Below, in pieces: positions 51,755 to 61,802 of a DNA stretch of 64,000 nt (position 1 is its first letter; the number at the start of each line of letters is the position of its first letter). Origin of the DNA: Oscarella lobularis. Its lineage: Eukaryota; Porifera; Homoscleromorpha; Homosclerophorida; Oscarellidae. A program made the position numbers and the translations under genes. The stretch spans positions 868,001 to 932,000 of the forward strand of contig NC_089191.1 in assembly GCF_947507565.1 (NCBI RefSeq). Direction: 5' to 3'. The notes beneath the pieces were generated by a model, which worked only from the letters and a program-made list of their open reading frames with translations, did no database searches and was not told where the DNA came from.

Positions 51755-52261
51755 GAAAGACATAGTGAAGACGTTTCTTCTTTTTTCGTCGTCGTCTGCG
51801 CGCTGCTTTTTTTTTCTGTGTTGCTCTTTGTTTTTGTAGTTCGAGACTTGTGGCTTTTTTTCTGTGTGCATCCGTCTGCAAACGAAAGCGCCGAGGATCT
51901 TAATAATTCCCTGCACGCAGGCAGCTGGCATAAAAAGATCGTTAAAGCCAAAGTAAGTATCAGTATTAATTAATTATTTTATTAATTAATTAATTAATTT
52001 CCCAATGGGTACTGAGTTTATGTAGTCGGGGCTTCCTGTTACCAGTAGTCTTCTTTCACGTTGGCTTGCTTGAAAAATAGGCCTCTATCTGCCGTTGGAA
52101 AATTTCTCGCGTCTCCCTATACAATTTGATGCCCCAATAGTTTATGAGTTGTAGCATCTCTGGTTGTAGTCCCTGGTTGTAGTTTATGTACCGTTAGCAC
52201 GCGCGCTAATTCGGCGTCTACCGACCTAGATCTACTCCTTTTCCGTCGAAATCGCGCCGTA
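51755..52261. other. Intergenic interval, laminin / myotubularin
   Basis: About 500 bp. The first 150 bp is T-rich and probably laminin 3' UTR; (TTAA)n-like runs lie near 51970-52000. No gene or structured element stands out. Confidence 0.3.
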
Positions 52262-54765
52262 ATGGACCTAATCAAGACTCCCAAGGTCTGAGAGACGAAG
52301 TATGCAACGTAAAACACGCGATTTCTCGACGCCAGGTGGACGACGTTCATCTCCAAAGCAAAATCTCGCCGAAAAAATCGACGAAAGGCACCCTATACAT
52401 GACGGCGACTCATCTAATCTTTCACGACACGTCGCACGCCAGAGAGACGTGGGTACGAAACGAGAAAGAAAAGAAAAGAAACGCGAAACGTCGTACGTAA
52501 TAAATAATTAATTAATTAATATTCAAGCTTCTTCACACTCACATTCAATCGTTGGATACGCTTCCAATCAACACGAAAGGATCCCCACTCAAAATCGTCT
52601 ATAAGACATTCCAGTCATTTACCTTCATAATTCCGAAAGATCGCGAATGTCAAGACGTTTATAACACCCTCTCTCAATTATCGAAACCAGGTATATATAT
52701 ATATAACTATTGATTTATTGACATATATAATTATTATTGATTTATTGATTTATTTGCACAGAGTCGTTTGGCGATCTGTACGCATTTCGTTACGTTCCCC
52801 AATCGAAGAAGTTCGAGAAAGAGAACGGATGGAAAATATTCGATCACACACGCGAATTCATGAGAATGGGCGTGCCAAACGAATGTTGGAGATACTCGTC
52901 GGCAAACGAAAATTTCGAGGTTATATATATATATATTATATAATAAGGAAAATTAATTTTTCTGACGTCACGGGGCGTTTCTAGTTGTGCTCCACGTATC
53001 CCAATTGGACGTACGTTCCTTCGTCGGCTTCGGACGATTTGATTCAAGGAAGTGCCAAATTTCGAAGTCGTTCGCGCGTTCCCGTTCTCACCTATTTCCA
53101 CGCGGAAACGCAGGCAAGAAAAGAAATAATTAAATAATAGACGAATTAAAATAATTTTCTTTTGAATGAAAAAAGTCTGCTATGTGCCGTTCGAGTCAGC
53201 CGCTAGTGGGAATGAATCGACGTTCGTCGGACGACGAGAAGATGTTGCTTCTCATGGCCGAAGCGAGTCCGTCTCCGTCGAAGCAGAATATGTACGTCGT
53301 CGATACGAGACCCAAGGTGAGTTTAGAGCGAAGAGGGATGATTCATGGTCACGTGGGTGTGTGTGTTTGTCCTTCAGATCAATGCCATGGCGAATAAGGC
53401 GGCGGGGAAAGGATACGAAAGCGAGGGATCGTACGAGAAAATGGACTTGAAGTTCATTGGCATTCAAAATATTCACGTGATGCGCGACAGTTTGCAAAAA
53501 TTGACGGACGGTAATAATAGAAGAAGAAAAAAAATAATAATTAAGAAGTATATATGAGTACTACTGTACAGTGGCTCGGAATCCCAATCTAACAATGAGC
53601 GAATTCCTAACGGGATTGGCCGGCAGCGGATGGCTGAAACACATACGAGGAATCTTGGAGACGTCAATCTTCATAGCCAAGGCACATACATACCTTACGC
53701 GCGAGCGCTGTCTCTATTATTTCTTTGTCTCCTAGGCTCTTGGCCAGGAAGGTCGGAATGTCTTGGTTCACTGTAGCGACGGGTGGGATCGTACGGCTCA
53801 AACGTGTTCGCTCGCCTCGCTCATGTTGGATCCCTATTACAGAACTGTGCACGGATTTCAGGCGCGATATTTATTATTTTGAAATCGCGATTAGGTATTG
53901 AATTATTTTCTTTAGGTTCTTATATGCAAGGAGTGGCTCGCCTTTGGTCACAAGTTTTCCGAGAGGTTAAATACTACACCTTTATATATAATATTTATTT
54001 ATTTATTTATTTGATTAAGGTGTGGTCACCTTGGCGACGAACCGCGCGAAGTTTCGCCCGTCTTTCTTCAATTTCTCGACGCCGTCTGGCAACTTCAGCA
54101 GCAGTTTCCCTGCTCGTTTCAATTCAGCGAAAAATTCCTCTTGGAATTTCATTCGCACGTGCACTCCTGCCAATACGGGACGTTTCTCGGAAACAACGAA
54201 AGACAGCGAAAAGAACTCAAGTAGGGAAAATTTATTTTATTTTCTATTTAATAATTAGATATGTTTTTTTTGTTTGACTCAGATTAAGTGAGAGAACGTA
54301 TTCGTTCTGGGGCTATGTGTGGGAGCATATCAACGATTTTTTGAATCCACTTTATAAGCCGATGAGTGATTTCACTGAAGGAATGCTCACACCCGATTTG
54401 CATCCGCACAATATACAGTAACAGAAACTGAAGCCTGATATTTCATATTATATATCTATTGATCTTTTGTTTTAGGTATTGGAGAGGGATGTATAATCAA
54501 CACGATAGCCTCTTGTTGCCAAGGGAATCGTGGCTGGATCGAGTCGCCGAAATTGTGAGCGAGAATGAGAGCAAGAGGAAAGAGAAAAGTCTTCTTGAGC
54601 AGGTGGGTAATTAAGTTTTCTTTATAAATTTTTAAATATATTGTTTGTGTGTAGGAAATTAGGTCGTTGAAAGGAAAGGCCCATGACGTAGCAAATGCTG
54701 GCATTACCGCTACTACGGAGAAAGAAGAAGAACGTAGTGACGTATCTCCTACTGAGGACTCTTGA
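52262..54765 (+). CDS. Myotubularin-related phosphoinositide 3-phosphatase, MTMR6/7/8 type
   Basis: Removes the 3-phosphate from PI3P and PI(3,5)P2. Multi-exon; exon 1 (52262-52285) encodes MDLIKTPK and joins VDDVHLQSK at 52336, matching the MTMR6 start MEHIRTTK|VEQV. The PH-GRAM domain follows ('[15 protein letters not shown]', '[18 protein letters not shown]'), then '[20 protein letters not shown]', '[14 protein letters not shown]', 'CRSSQPLVG', '[20 protein letters not shown]', and the active-site loop HCSDGWDRT (C-x5-R intact, ~53780). Next is '[19 protein letters not shown]', then a short coiled coil after ~54560. The active Cys/Arg argue against a pseudophosphatase. Stop TGA 54763-54765. 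Confidence 0.92.
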
Positions 54766-55735
54766 GAAGTACGTACGGGTATTTTGTAATTTAAAAAAAC
54801 GGTTCTGATTCATACGGGATTTCTAGTGGACCACGCGTCGATCGCCGATTCGCCGTTTTCTCGCCGTTTTCTCGCTCTTCTCTCCTGTTTTATTCGACCG
54901 CGACGTCGTTGGCGCAATTCAGGTACGATTTTCTATCGTTTTGAAGTTGAAATTCGCTTCGATTCCGCTTCGTTGGTTCAGATGACTGAAGGAACGGCTT
55001 TTCGCGTATTTCTCCGCGTCTTTTTCGCTTTCAACGGCGATCCGACGAAATGAATCGCAAGTTTTCTGAGAGAAAGGCAAGGAATCGGGTTTTGCGTAAG
55101 TGGGAGGGCCCCCTTTCGACGGCACGTTCGCTCTACGACGAGCGTGCGGGGCTGTTATGCGAAGTAGAGGCCATTATTGGAGTTCCTTTATTGCCTTGCC
55201 TCAATCGGTTTGTTGTACGAAAAAGGGGGCCTTTTTCGCGAATCCAAACGTCGTCATGAGTCGGACTCATGACGTATGACGTCATAAAGTTGTCATGCCC
55301 TGACGGCCGCCGAGCGCGTGAGTTATTTATCCTTAGCTATTGACCAAGCTTTTTCTCTCTGTCCCCTTTGCTCTTACTGTACGTACTGTGTAAAGAAGTG
55401 TCTCGTTCAGAACGAGATACTTCATCAAGACGCTTCCTAAGCAAATTTTGGCGCAGGAAGTTCTTTGCATTGAGCGCCAAAGAATCTCTAACCGCCACGC
55501 AAAAAATTCTGGGCAAAGCACTAGTTATTATATTTTATTTCTAAAATTGAACTTAGTAGTATTCCTATCACATGCATTCATACATGCACACGTCTACGTC
55601 CTTTTCTTCTCTTAATTAACTGACGTGACTTTGGACTAGGTGTTGTCTCAACCACTTGCTTTGGGATGCCATCATTTCTCAAGGTACTTCATTCATGCTT
55701 CCCCGTTTGTCAATTCTTTTGCCGTGTAGATGTTC
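54766..55735. other. Gene-poor interval with a palindromic CRE-like site
   Basis: 54826-55260 has coding-like composition and short open frames with ATGs at 54992 and 55050, but no recognisable product; they may be 5' exons of an unplaced transcript. A perfect palindrome, GTCATGAGTCGGACTCATGAC, lies at ~55253, followed by TGACGTATGACGTCATA, a strong CRE-like cluster. Confidence 0.3.
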
Positions 55736-55737
55736 AT

Positions 55738-56060
55738 CCATGATCCGACGAGGCAGACGCAGTCATCCCTCGGTCGCCAAGAGGTTAAATAGGCGTCACC
55801 TCTGCAGAGGCTCTAGAGTTGCCTCCCCGCGTAAGGCAGAGCACTGGCGGGCAAATCAGTGACGCCCCTTGGAATTGCACCTGTGAGTGGACTGACATCC
55901 CAGCTGCCACTCGCAGGTGCAATTCCAAGGGGCGTCACTGATTTACCCGCCAGTGCTCAGCCTTACGCGGGGAGGCAACTCTATAGCCTCTGCAGAGGTA
56001 TGGCCTATTTATCGCTCTTGGCCACAGAGGGATGGCTGCGTCTTCCTCGTCGGATTGGGG
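55738..56060. repeat. Long near-perfect inverted repeat (foldback hairpin)
   Basis: Left arm 55738-55890 and right arm 55907-56060 are reverse complements at about 90% or better over ~150 bp, with a 16-nt loop (ACTGACATCCCAGCTG). The inner 55 bp (AATCAGTGACGCCCCTTGGA and neighbours) pair almost without mismatch. Weaker pairing continues outward to about 55690 and 56110 (GCCGTGTAGATGTTC against GCCGTGTAGTTGTTC). Either a foldback transposable element or the source of a hairpin RNA. No transposase is nearby. Confidence 0.85.
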
Positions 56061-56064
56061 GAAC

Positions 56065-56869
56065 AACTACACGGCAGAACAATTGAAAGACAGGAAACAA
56101 AACAAAGTACCTTGACAAATGAGCAGAGATCCTGATGACAAATCATGTCCAAGCTGCAGCACAACATCTGAAACAAATGGCAAATAGAAGTCGAGCTGGC
56201 TATCGTTGTTTGAAGAAGTGGCAGAAGACAAACGCGCCCCTTGCAGAGCATGCGTAGAAATATATATGTATATCCGTTAGCCTCTATATTCTTTTTATGC
56301 GCATACTGATTAAATAATTAAACGTTAATTGTATATCATGACTTTATAACGTTCGCTTTGGGGGCTCCCATCGAGTACCGACTCGCCAGTGGACGTATGC
56401 GCGAGATTTACCTTTAGAGCGCGGCGAAGTCGAAATCTCGGCTCCACGAATTCGCTCGTCGCTGATTTCAATCGCGAAGGGCTTCTACGACGCCAAAAGT
56501 CTACGTCGCTAGTCGTTCGATGGCCTGCTCGATGAAACTGGCCCTGTAGATAGAAAACGAAGTCAGTATCCCCTCAGGGGGCCCCGAGGCCCAAAGTTTA
56601 TTCTCTCGCATTCGCGATAAGGAAAAAAATCAACAATCGCACCTTCTTTGCAATCGGGCTATCACAAAGACCCCGAAAACGACGCCCAATGAGAGAGAAA
56701 AGGACGTCGACGAAGTGACGACGTACGATATACCACGTGATGTCTGACGTATTTTGATACGTTTTCGTCGCATGCGCAGATCCCCTTTCTAAGGACTTCG
56801 CCCCTTCTGAATAACGTGGCATTCAATGTACGCGCACGTGCTACTTAAAAAACTAAAAACATAAAAAAA
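56065..56869. other. Interval between the hairpin and the death-domain gene
   Basis: About 800 bp. 56390-56540 has exon-like composition; on the minus strand an acceptor (CTACAG, ~56545) is followed by 'ASFIEQAIERLAT' and a stop, possibly a last exon whose upstream exons I could not find. The rest shows nothing. Confidence 0.25.
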
Positions 56870-57528
56870 TTACAGCAAATTTTTCTCACGAAAACGCCTC
56901 CTAACAATTCCCCCAATAGACGCGTCCGTGCAAGCATCAAGTAAACGCTCGACGAGAGCATCGTCTCCTTTATCTCTAACCCAATTTTGTAAAATAGCAT
57001 CCAACTTTACCGAATTTCTTTCCCCCCTCAATTCCGTTCCTGACGTCATGTCAGTCAACTCGGTCGTTGTGTAACCAAGACAACGACCGATTTGCATTAG
57101 GCGATCGCTGCCTTCGCTAGCGACGATTTTTACGTGATCATCAGTCACGAGTCCCGTATGCTCGCCATCGGGAATTTTCCGTGCGAATTTTTTCACCAAT
57201 TCCTTACCGAAAACGCGTTCGGCTACGTCGCTCATGTTGACGTCGTCGCTCGCGAGAGCTCGTATGAGCTCGGACGCCGTAGGGGCCCCTTTTCGGTCGT
57301 CGAACCATGCGCGAAGGCTTTGATACGATCGTTCGTTCGTTTCCTGTTCTTCTGCTGCTATTCGATCAATCTCGTAGTCCGCCAGACCCAAATGGCGAGC
57401 GATTGGACGCCATTTGAGGGCCGATTTTACGTGCACGTCTCGAATATCGTTTATTGTGACGATCCGATCGCCTAGAAACGTTCGATGAGTGTCGTTTGAC
57501 CACGAAAGCGCTTCTAACCTGGATCCAT
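56870..57528 (-). CDS. Tandem death-domain protein, 203 aa
   Basis: Two exons: 57519-57528 (ATGGATCCAG) and 56870-57471, with a 47-nt intron. Death domain 1 spans residues ~5-95 ('VTINDIRDVHVKSALKWRPI', 'ARHLGLADYEIDRIAAEE', 'SYQSLRAWFDDRKG'). Death domain 2 spans ~110-200 ('DDHVKIVASEGSDRLMQIGR', 'CLGYTTTELTDM', 'LDAILQNWVRDKGDD'). Both keep the conserved W-x-x-I/L...LG and the Trp of helix 5. There is no kinase, caspase, TIR or transmembrane part, so an adaptor joining two death-domain partners is likely. FADD and MyD88 differ in their second domain, so this is not a direct equivalent of either. Confidence 0.8.
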
Positions 57529-58348
57529 CGTCCCAATAGCGGACAAAAACGACGATTTTCTTTTCTATAGAGCGCGCGCTAGTCTAGCAAGTCTAAACCC
57601 CCGTCGTTATTTAAAAAATTATTTTTAAAGGAAGGAAGACTGTCGTTAGAATTATTTCGCAATTAGATGAAAATCAGCATTCAACGTCAGTCATTAACAA
57701 CAATTAGAGACAAGCATTATTGGGAGCACAAAGGAAAAAAAAGAGATTAACAAAAATCAATAGAAAAATAAGATAGAGGCGACTATTATAAAATAAGGAA
57801 TGAAAGAAGGAAGGAAGGAAGGAAGGAAGGAAGGAGCAGAACTCACCACACGCAATATAACACGAAAAAGAAGCAGAGACGAGATCGCTCTAGTAGGCAT
57901 AAGGATGATCGCGAAACGATTTCCTTGGCTGTATTTGCTGAACGGGAATTTTGAGTCCTTGACTAGGCAAAGGCGTTGCAACGTCATTAGTCCAATCTTC
58001 TACATCTAAAAAATATTAATTAATTAATCGAAAAATGTCGAAGGAGGCGGAGACTAGCTTGGGATCATTTTCCCTAACTAGCACTATGACCTTCGTTTAG
58101 TCTATATAGGCATTAGAATCAATGAGCTGGGGATGTCTTGGGAAATCCACAGCACGTGGATTTCGCCATGACAACAGAAAATAAACAAAGACGAGTTTCT
58201 GTCTCCAGCTCAATAATGCCTAACTCGTTCGTATTAAGGAATTTCTTACCGTAGCTAAATTTAAATTTAGAAACGTCTCCTTCAAGAAAAACGTCATCGC
58301 TAGAAAATCAATAAATCAATAAGTGATTAATTGTTTTTAATTATTTAA
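57529..58348. other. Gene-free interval with a GAAG microsatellite
   Basis: AT-rich, about 820 bp. A (GGAA)n microsatellite lies at 57800-57836 (about nine units). Nothing else is supported. Confidence 0.5.
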
Positions 58349-59389
58349 TCACTTCGTCGCCGTTCCGTTTCCCGACATCGACGGAAGGGATCGTCGCGCC
58401 GGAGGTCGACGTCGAATTGGCGGTCTAACAAGCGCCCCGATTCCCGGAGGACCGATTCGTGGCTCCCGTATGTTCCCCTTCAACATCGCCAATTCTCGCA
58501 GTTGCATGTTTTTCATTTGCTCGGCCATAGGCTAACGGAAGGTTTCGAACTATAACAAAGGCCCCCGTTCGCTTTCTTACCCCCGGTATCATCATTTTGC
58601 GCAATTCGGCCACTCCGGCCGCTAGTTTCGCATCGGCAATCGCTCGCGGACCTTCCGCTTCGACGAAAACGTGTAGATCTTCGTTGAGATGCTCGTATTT
58701 CGCATTTCCGCTCGATCGCAGCTTGTCTTCCTACGAAAGCAATCACGTGACAGATCGCAGACCGCTCGTTGGTCAGCGCTTAATTAGAGCTCAAAGCGTG
58801 CGCTATCAGAGAGCGATCTGCCGCCGATCTCTCTTTAGAACTCTTTACCTCCTCTTTGTCTCGCATCGATCCACGCCCCAAAATAGTCATACGACAGCCG
58901 GTTTCGGTTTGCATGCGCTTGAGCGTGTATCCGCGCGGCCCGAGCAGTCTCCCAACGAAATTGAACTAAAAAATCGACGCGAACGCGCACCGCGAATAAA
59001 TAAATAAACTAAGAAAAATTAAATAAAATACGCATCTCACTCCTGGATGATCCTTTTCGGGAATGACGACCTTCTCGGTGAGTCGAACGAGCTCCGCCGC
59101 TTGTCCACCTTCGAGTCCGGGACCTCGCCCTTCGACTCGATCGATCTCTAAGGCAAACAATCAATTAGCTAAATAAAGTAGGCCACAAAGGAAGCAGCAC
59201 ATGCAGGGCATCTCAGTTCGGTGGCGCGGCGCCGCGCACCTTGACGCGTCGCGTCGCCTCACCTTGTTGTAGCAGTCGCGCGGCGTGAATGAATTCGGCG
59301 CCCAGGGACGCTTTTTCGTGCGTCAGCTGCTCGACGTAGTTCGCCGATGCGTTGGTTTCGATCGCCTGGGCAGCGCTTTCGTCCGTCAT
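58349..59389 (-). CDS. STAR-family KH RNA-binding protein (Sam68/KHDRBS or Quaking-like)
   Basis: Start ATG 59387-59389. Exons: ~59264-59389 (QUA1: '[20 protein letters not shown]', 'ARLLQQ'), ~59040-59150 ('[11 protein letters not shown]' ... '[12 protein letters not shown]'), ~58870-58965 (KH core '[20 protein letters not shown]' then '[19 protein letters not shown]'), ~58580-58735 ('[17 protein letters not shown]', the QUA2-side end) and ~58349-58540 ('[17 protein letters not shown]' with an Arg/Pro tail). QUA1-KH-QUA2 with GPRG as the KH GxxG loop and the GSMRDK hallmark identify a STAR protein; it binds UAA-containing RNA and acts in splicing or translation control. Whether it is closer to KHDRBS or QKI is undecided. 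Confidence 0.85.
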
Positions 59390-59558
59390 TGAGGCCGATT
59401 TACACAGCTCGATTACCCGTATAAGTGAACTCCACCCCTTTCGCTCGGGTAATACAATTAGTTTGTTATTCAATCAACTTTTGCTTAGTTAATGACAGAC
59501 AGGAACGTAGTTCAGAGATGTCAATAAAGCAATAACACTAATCATTAGAGAGTACACT

Positions 59559-61440
59559 CTAACACAGATGGTCATAGGCTTCGTCCAGGCTCACAGGAAA
59601 CGACATTGCAATGGCACTTTTGTCGTCGGGCGGGATCTCATGGTCGAATATATGACGCAAAGCTTTAAAAATGGCGTATGACGTGTCAGAGAAAGACTTA
59701 GAAGACGTAATTTCCTCCTTGTGGCATTCACGCACTTTGGGATGACAAAGAATGAGTAGCACAAAATCGTGGCCTTTGAAATCCTCTAAAGATTTGAACA
59801 CTCGACGCAAAGCAGTCTCAAACCACGCCAGACCATTTTGAATAGGCGAGTAGGTTATTTTACGAAGTCTGCACCACTCGCCAAAATTCAGCACTAGCTT
59901 ACTGAAAGAAGGCAGCAACAGATGAAGAGGAAGAATTCCAATAGTGGTACCCGGTCTAACGAGAAGTTCTCCACGTTTTCCTATCACTTGCTCAACAAAA
60001 GCTCGGAACGGTCGTGACGGTAGATGTACGAAATCCTCTGAATCCGCCTTACAGAAGGGACTCAAATGATAATGCCAGGCACCTGCGCAAAGCCCTCGAA
60101 AAACTTCGCGACCAATACCGACGTGACGATGAACAAGATTATACAGAAGTTCGCGCTCGTCGCGTGGCATAAGAAAAAATGAAACTGCCACATCCCTCCA
60201 AAGTTTGTCGCCAATTCTAGAAATGATTTCCTGGCAAAACCTTTCCACGTTCTTTCTCTCATCGCTGGTACAGCGACTAATCTCGTAGACGAGATGGGAG
60301 AGCAGCGCCGGGTTCCTGTCGGCCATTCTAGCACATCCATCTATGCTGGCTTTATCCGCACGCGGATATCTTTCGGCAATTATCTCAATCGCTTTCGTAA
60401 ACGCCCGTCGCGAAACCTACAAAAAAGAGGTTCAAAAAAATGAATGCTCTTTCGTAATGACGTATAGTCTTACCCGAGCTGGAAGGTTCACGCAAGCGGA
60501 TGTCTTCACAGGACGCCCATTCGGTGGACAGTAAACAATATTGAGCCACGCTTCCGCCATGCATGAACCGGTGACGGCAAAGTGACAAAAAGGAGCGAAA
60601 TCATTAATCAGAAATGATTTCAGCACTTGTCGCATCGAATCGACGGCGACGACATCGACCGTTCGTCTATCGGGCCCGTACCACGTAAACCACGCTTGGA
60701 TTTCGTCGAGAAGAAAAAACACGTGGCGACCCGCGAGAAAATGCGAGATGCGCCTGAAAGCGAGACCGAAACGAGACTTGAAGCCTTCTGCATCTCCATC
60801 GGGTGGCAAAACGGCGTAAAGATCCGATATGTCGACGTCCACGTTTCTCGCCAATAACGCGACGAACGTGACGAATAAATCGCAAAGGAACGCATAGGGC
60901 GAAGAGTGCGACAACTGCGTCACGCAATTGACTTCCATAATAGCCGCCGGTCGAGAACTTGCATCGCCGAATGACGGACTCTTTCGAATCATCGTCGGTA
61001 AAATTTCGCGAATCCAAGCGGTTTTTCCTGAGAGAGACGACGTTACTTTTTTAATTCAATTAAAATATCAACGTGATTTGTGTACCCGTTTTAGTCATCC
61101 CGTTGATTATCAGAGGAGTGTGATCAGCGGAATCGCTTGCCCAACTGTTAGCCAAACTATCCAACCACTTTTGCGTCGTCTCAAAGCCGGATCCGCCGTG
61201 CAGGTAGCTTCGAGCGTGATTGTTGTCGCGACTAACGGTGAGGACGCAACTGCGACGGGAGGGTTTCCTTTCCTCTATGTCGTCTTTCTTTAGACGTTGG
61301 GGAAAGTGAGAAAGATCGCAGAAACCAAGCTTTGGCCGCTTCGGATTAGATCTAGCAAATTTTAATTAAATTAAATAAACAGGCTCCCCCCCCCCAAAGA
61401 TTCTTTCAATCCGCCCGGAAAAAGAGGGCAAGTTTATCAT
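59559..61440 (-). CDS. P-loop NTPase of unknown family
   Basis: Multi-exon. A possible start at 61438-61440 (MINLPSFSGRIERIFGGG) joins ~61350-61085, which ends at 'DHTPLIINGMTKTG'; the next exon, from 61019, begins KTAWIREIL, so the split Walker A reads GMTKTGKT. The Walker B-like segment is 'HVFFLLDEIQAWFTWYG' (~60720). Then come 'FAPFCHFAVTGSCMAEAWL' (a sensor-like Thr/Gly) and 'VSRRAFTKAIEIIAERYP' opening the last exon (60418-59559), which is helical with a closing SFPVSLDEAYDHLC. The pattern suggests an AAA+/STAND-type ATPase with a C-terminal effector region; 'ITYSPIQNGLAWFETALRRV' to 'GHDFVLLILCHPKV' might be an enzymatic fold. I recognise no named family. Confidence 0.6.
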
Positions 61441-61802
61441 GAGTTAGGATTCGGGCAGTTTTTGTACGTACTCAGCCTATCTAGCGCACGTCTGCGTCCT
61501 GCCACCATCCGCGCACGTCACCAAGAACAAAGCTTCCAGTAGTTATTGTGCGCAAATCCTACTATACCGGGGTTAAGCGCGCTCGATTTGCATCTACTTT
61601 TCGCTCTCAGACGCCTAAATCATCTACGTAGCTTTGGAGAGTTACGAAAACAAGCCGGCGAGCTGCTAAACGGCGATCGCATCTTACTCAATCTTTTCAG
61701 CCATTCTCAGACGTTCGGACAAACGGTGGGACGACAGTTAGCACAGACTGTCCGCGTGGACGTTTTCTCTGTCACGTGACTCTTAGATCCCGTACGTTTC
61801 TG
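61441..61802. promoter_or_regulatory. Divergent interval, NTPase / JmjC gene
   Basis: About 360 bp between two divergent starts. It includes CACGTGAC (~61774), an E-box-like element close to the JmjC start, and no TATA box. A shared promoter is inferred from position only. Confidence 0.3.

Noticed and set aside
57800-57836. A CRISPR-like or functional repeat at the GGAA run
   Set aside because: A simple 4-bp microsatellite; no spacers, and the genome is eukaryotic.
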